From the NCBI GenBank assembly GCA_046594105.1, contig JBKJQB010000114.1:1-34150 (forward strand): a stretch of DNA of 34,150 nt, given 5' to 3'. This stretch comes from JBDSGC01 sp046594105. Its GTDB lineage: Bacteria > Acidobacteriota > Thermoanaerobaculia > Gp7-AA8. Position numbers and translations under genes: made by a program. This document shows positions 31,992-34,150 of the stretch, piece after piece. Position 1 is the stretch's first letter, and each line of letters begins with the position of its first letter. The notes beneath the pieces were generated by a model. That model had not been told where the DNA came from and made no database searches. It worked only from the letters and a program-made list of their open reading frames with translations.

Positions 31992-34150
31992 TTATTCAAG
32001 CATCGGTCCGGATGCCGGCAAGGACAGGGGCCGACTGGGAAGCTCGATGGCGATCCGGAAGCCGCGTTCGAGATTCTCGGCCCGGAGCACACCTCCATGT
32101 TCTTCGATCGCTTTCCGGGCGATGGCCAGGCCCAGGCCGGTGCCTGAGGACTTCGTGGAAAAGTAGGGATCGAAGATTTTCGCCAGGAGCTCCGGCGCCA
32201 CCCCCGGCCCGTCGTCCTCCACGCTGATCAGGACCCTCGAATCGACGCCTGCGCTGGCCAGCCGCACGTTGCCGCCCGGCGTGGCCTGGAATGCGTTCTC
32301 GAGCAGATTGGAGATGGCCCCGCGCAGCAGGCGTGCATCACCGGAGAAGGTTTCCGGCGTGGAGGGCGAGATGTCGTACTGGAAGTCGATGCCCCGCTCC
32401 CCGCTGTCCTCGTACCCTGCAGCGATCTCCTCGAGGAGTCTGCGCAGGGCCACCGGGTTACGCTGGGCCTGCCGTAGCGACGCGTAGTCGCTGAACTCTC
32501 GCGACGTCTCGCGGAGGGTCACCACCTGGCGAAGAATGTTCTCTACCGCCGTGACCACCACCGAGCGAAGGTTGGGATCGTCGCGATCGGCCACCGCGCG
32601 AAGATGCTCGGCGGTGAGCTGGATGGGGGTCAGAGGATTCTTGATCTCGTGGGCGACCTGCCGCGCCATCTCGCCCCATGCTTCCAGCCGGTTGGAGCGC
32701 AGGATCTCGGTAACATCCTCGGCGATCAGCATTTCCTCTTCGCTGTCGGGGAGAGGGACGATGGAGACGCGGTAGGTTCGATCGGCCCCCTCGACATTCA
32801 GCTGGACTTCCTCCGATTCGGTGCTCCCTCGGCGATGAGAGTCGATGAACAGGCGGACCTCCTCATGGAAGGCCAGCGGCTCACCGAAGAGTTTTCGGGC
32901 CGTGGCATTGGTGGCGCTCACGGACATCCCGCGCCCGAGAACCACCACTGCGGCGTTGATGTTCTCCAGGAGCGTCTGCAGCCGATCGCGTTCGTGACGG
33001 AGATCGTTCTGCTGCCGGCGGATGGACTGGGCCATGTCGGTGAAGGTGGTAACCAGCAAGCCAAGGTCGGGGTCGGCGGGGGCGTGAACATCGATTTCGA
33101 AGTCGCCGCGGGCGACGGCGCGGGCTCCCGCCACCAGCGCCTGCACCGGTCGCGTTACGCTGCGCGCCGTCCAGTACGCAACCGCGATGGCGGCCAGGGC
33201 GATGAAGACCAGCAGCATGTAGATGGTGGTGGCCAGGTCGTTGACCTGCGCCTCGATCTGTCTTCCCTGCACGATGAATGGCAGGGCCAGGGTGTAGCTC
33301 TGGCCGCGCACCAGATTGATGGGGCTGTAGATCTCGATGTACTGCGTGGAGCCGGAGGCGCGCACCGCCGGCACCAGCTGTTTTCCGCCGAGCACGATCG
33401 CGGAGTAGACATCGCCAGGAAGCCGCTGCGACTCCACCCGAGCGGCGAAGAGGTCCCGCCGGCTCGATGCGATCAGCTGCTCGTCGCGATAGAGATGGAG
33501 GTCGTGGCCGATCACGCGGGCGAGCCAGCTCAGGACGTCGTCGTCCAGCACCTGCTCGGGCCGGGTGGTGGCGCTGGTGGAGGCCAGGTAATCCTCGATC
33601 ACCCGCTGCGCGGCGTTGAGGGAGGTTTGCCCGCGATCGAGGTACTCCGCTTCCAGGCGGTTGGCCAGATAGGCCCGCACGAACAGCACGAAGATGATCA
33701 GCGGGACGACCACCACCGCGGTGAGGGAGATGGCCGTTCGGGTACGGAAATCGATCTGCCGCGGAAACCGTCGCACCACCGAGGCGATCATCGGCAGTGA
33801 CTGGGTGATGATTACCAGCAGGACCAGGGCAATGGCCCAGATGGCCACGCCGCCTGCCCTGCGAATCTGCTGGCCCCGGGAGGCCACCTGCAGCGGAAAC
33901 GCGTACAGCGCATTGTCCGTCCTGCGCAGGTAGATCGCCGCTCCCCCGCTGTCGCTTCCCCGCACCCACACTCCACTTCCCATCTTCAGGCTGGCGAAGT
34001 AGTGGACCGGGCTCTGGGGCAGACGCAGTGGCACGCCGCCGTGAACGTTGCCGTCCCGGTCATACACGACCACTTCCCGCTGGGGATGCAAGCCGGAGAC
34101 TCCGTCGTCGAGCGAGGGCTCGAAGAAGTCGCGGACGTCTACCGCGACTT
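31992..34150 (-). CDS. NtrY-type membrane sensor histidine kinase (5' end beyond right edge)
   Basis: At least 718 residues; the frame is open through 34150, so the TTG at 34091 is not the start. In order: an extracytoplasmic part, a membrane segment (VAIWAIALVLLVIITQSL), a second (SLTAVVVVPLIIFVLFV), a sensor region, a third (TIYMLLVFIALAAIAVAYW), HAMP (SVTRPVQALVAGARAVARGDF), PAS (LQTLLENINAAVVVLGRG), HisKA with QVAHEIKNPLTPIQL (phospho-accepting His codon at 32649-32651), N-box NLLENAFQAT, and G-boxes DDGPGVAPELLAKIFDPYFST and GTGLGLAIARK. This is the NtrY design: a membrane sensor that phosphorylates an NtrC-family regulator. No response regulator is visible; it may lie outside. The kinase end is 13 nt from the CAP start. 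Confidence 0.95.
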   Translation of the reverse strand, partial: VAVDVRDFFEPSLDDGVSGLHPQREVVVYDRDGNVHGGVPLRLPQSPVHYFASLKMGSGVWVRGSDSGGAAIYLRRTDNALYAFPLQVASRGQQIRRAGGVAIWAIALVLLVIITQSLPMIASVVRRFPRQIDFRTRTAISLTAVVVVPLIIFVLFVRAYLANRLEAEYLDRGQTSLNAAQRVIEDYLASTSATTRPEQVLDDDVLSWLARVIGHDLHLYRDEQLIASSRRDLFAARVESQRLPGDVYSAIVLGGKQLVPAVRASGSTQYIEIYSPINLVRGQSYTLALPFIVQGRQIEAQVNDLATTIYMLLVFIALAAIAVAYWTARSVTRPVQALVAGARAVARGDFEIDVHAPADPDLGLLVTTFTDMAQSIRRQQNDLRHERDRLQTLLENINAAVVVLGRGMSVSATNATARKLFGEPLAFHEEVRLFIDSHRRGSTESEEVQLNVEGADRTYRVSIVPLPDSEEEMLIAEDVTEILRSNRLEAWGEMARQVAHEIKNPLTPIQLTAEHLRAVADRDDPNLRSVVVTAVENILRQVVTLRETSREFSDYASLRQAQRNPVALRRLLEEIAAGYEDSGERGIDFQYDISPSTPETFSGDARLLRGAISNLLENAFQATPGGNVRLASAGVDSRVLISVEDDGPGVAPELLAKIFDPYFSTKSSGTGLGLAIARKAIEEHGGVLRAENLERGFRIAIELPSRPLSLPASGPMLE

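Overview
This is a high-GC (about 62%) bacterial chromosomal segment of about 34 kb. Genes are packed on both strands, and I see no phage, integrase, insertion sequence, CRISPR array, tRNA or rRNA. The best taxonomic fit is a Gram-negative, probably an acidobacterium (Acidobacteriota). RpoC carries the large SI3-type insertion inside the trigger loop. Signal peptides, lipoproteins, a PagL-like outer-membrane protein and a LolA-like protein imply an outer membrane. The Asp-box (VPS10/sortilin-like) protein, S9 peptidase, SWIB protein and GC-rich intergenic palindromes are typical of acidobacterial genomes. The phylum is an inference; no 16S gene is present.

Layout. 1-2680: 3' part of rpoC with a terminator-like hairpin. 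2959-7345: a secreted class-C beta-lactamase-fold serine hydrolase, a secreted S9 prolyl-oligopeptidase-type peptidase and a TIGR00266/AIM24 protein, all +. 7518-9111: a helical protein of unknown function (+), an Arg-rich protein with 42-bp tandem repeats (-) and a VOC protein (+). 9160-10765: a GT2 glycosyltransferase (-), a small unknown ORF (-) and a hemerythrin (+). 10785-15840: a YfhO-type membrane protein (-), then an overlapping pair, GT2 plus FAD/NAD(P)-binding amine-oxidase/UGM-like protein (+), probably for envelope glycans. 16122-20236: a translationally coupled LolA-like/Asp-box pair (-). 20837-23335: glpK and type I coaA (-). 23526-25691: lipoprotein alpha/beta hydrolase and GNAT (+), PagL-like protein (-). 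25770-27041: small periplasmic protein and SPOR protein (-). 27400-28870: GluQ-RS and SWIB protein (+). 29000-34150: lipoprotein, unknown protein, thioredoxin-reductase-like flavoprotein, CAP-domain protein and the 3' part of an NtrY-type histidine kinase (all -).

Two layers run across the genes. First, about half of the genes without a Shine-Dalgarno sequence have a TANNNT box 6-10 nt before the start codon, the signature of leaderless or nearly leaderless mRNAs. Second, intergenic regions hold a modular family of palindromic repeats. These include two copies of a roughly 255-280 bp composite element in opposite orientation (13.3 and 20.5 kb), a 148-bp nested palindrome (15.9 kb) and a pair of roughly 70-bp repeats (15.85 and 23.36 kb).

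I do not see a complete new defence or biosynthetic system. The most worthwhile leads are the leaderless-promoter pattern, the modular palindrome family, the expandable Arg-rich tandem-repeat protein, the coupled LolA-like/Asp-box pair, and the SWIB gene set between a good promoter and a perfect 15-bp hairpin.
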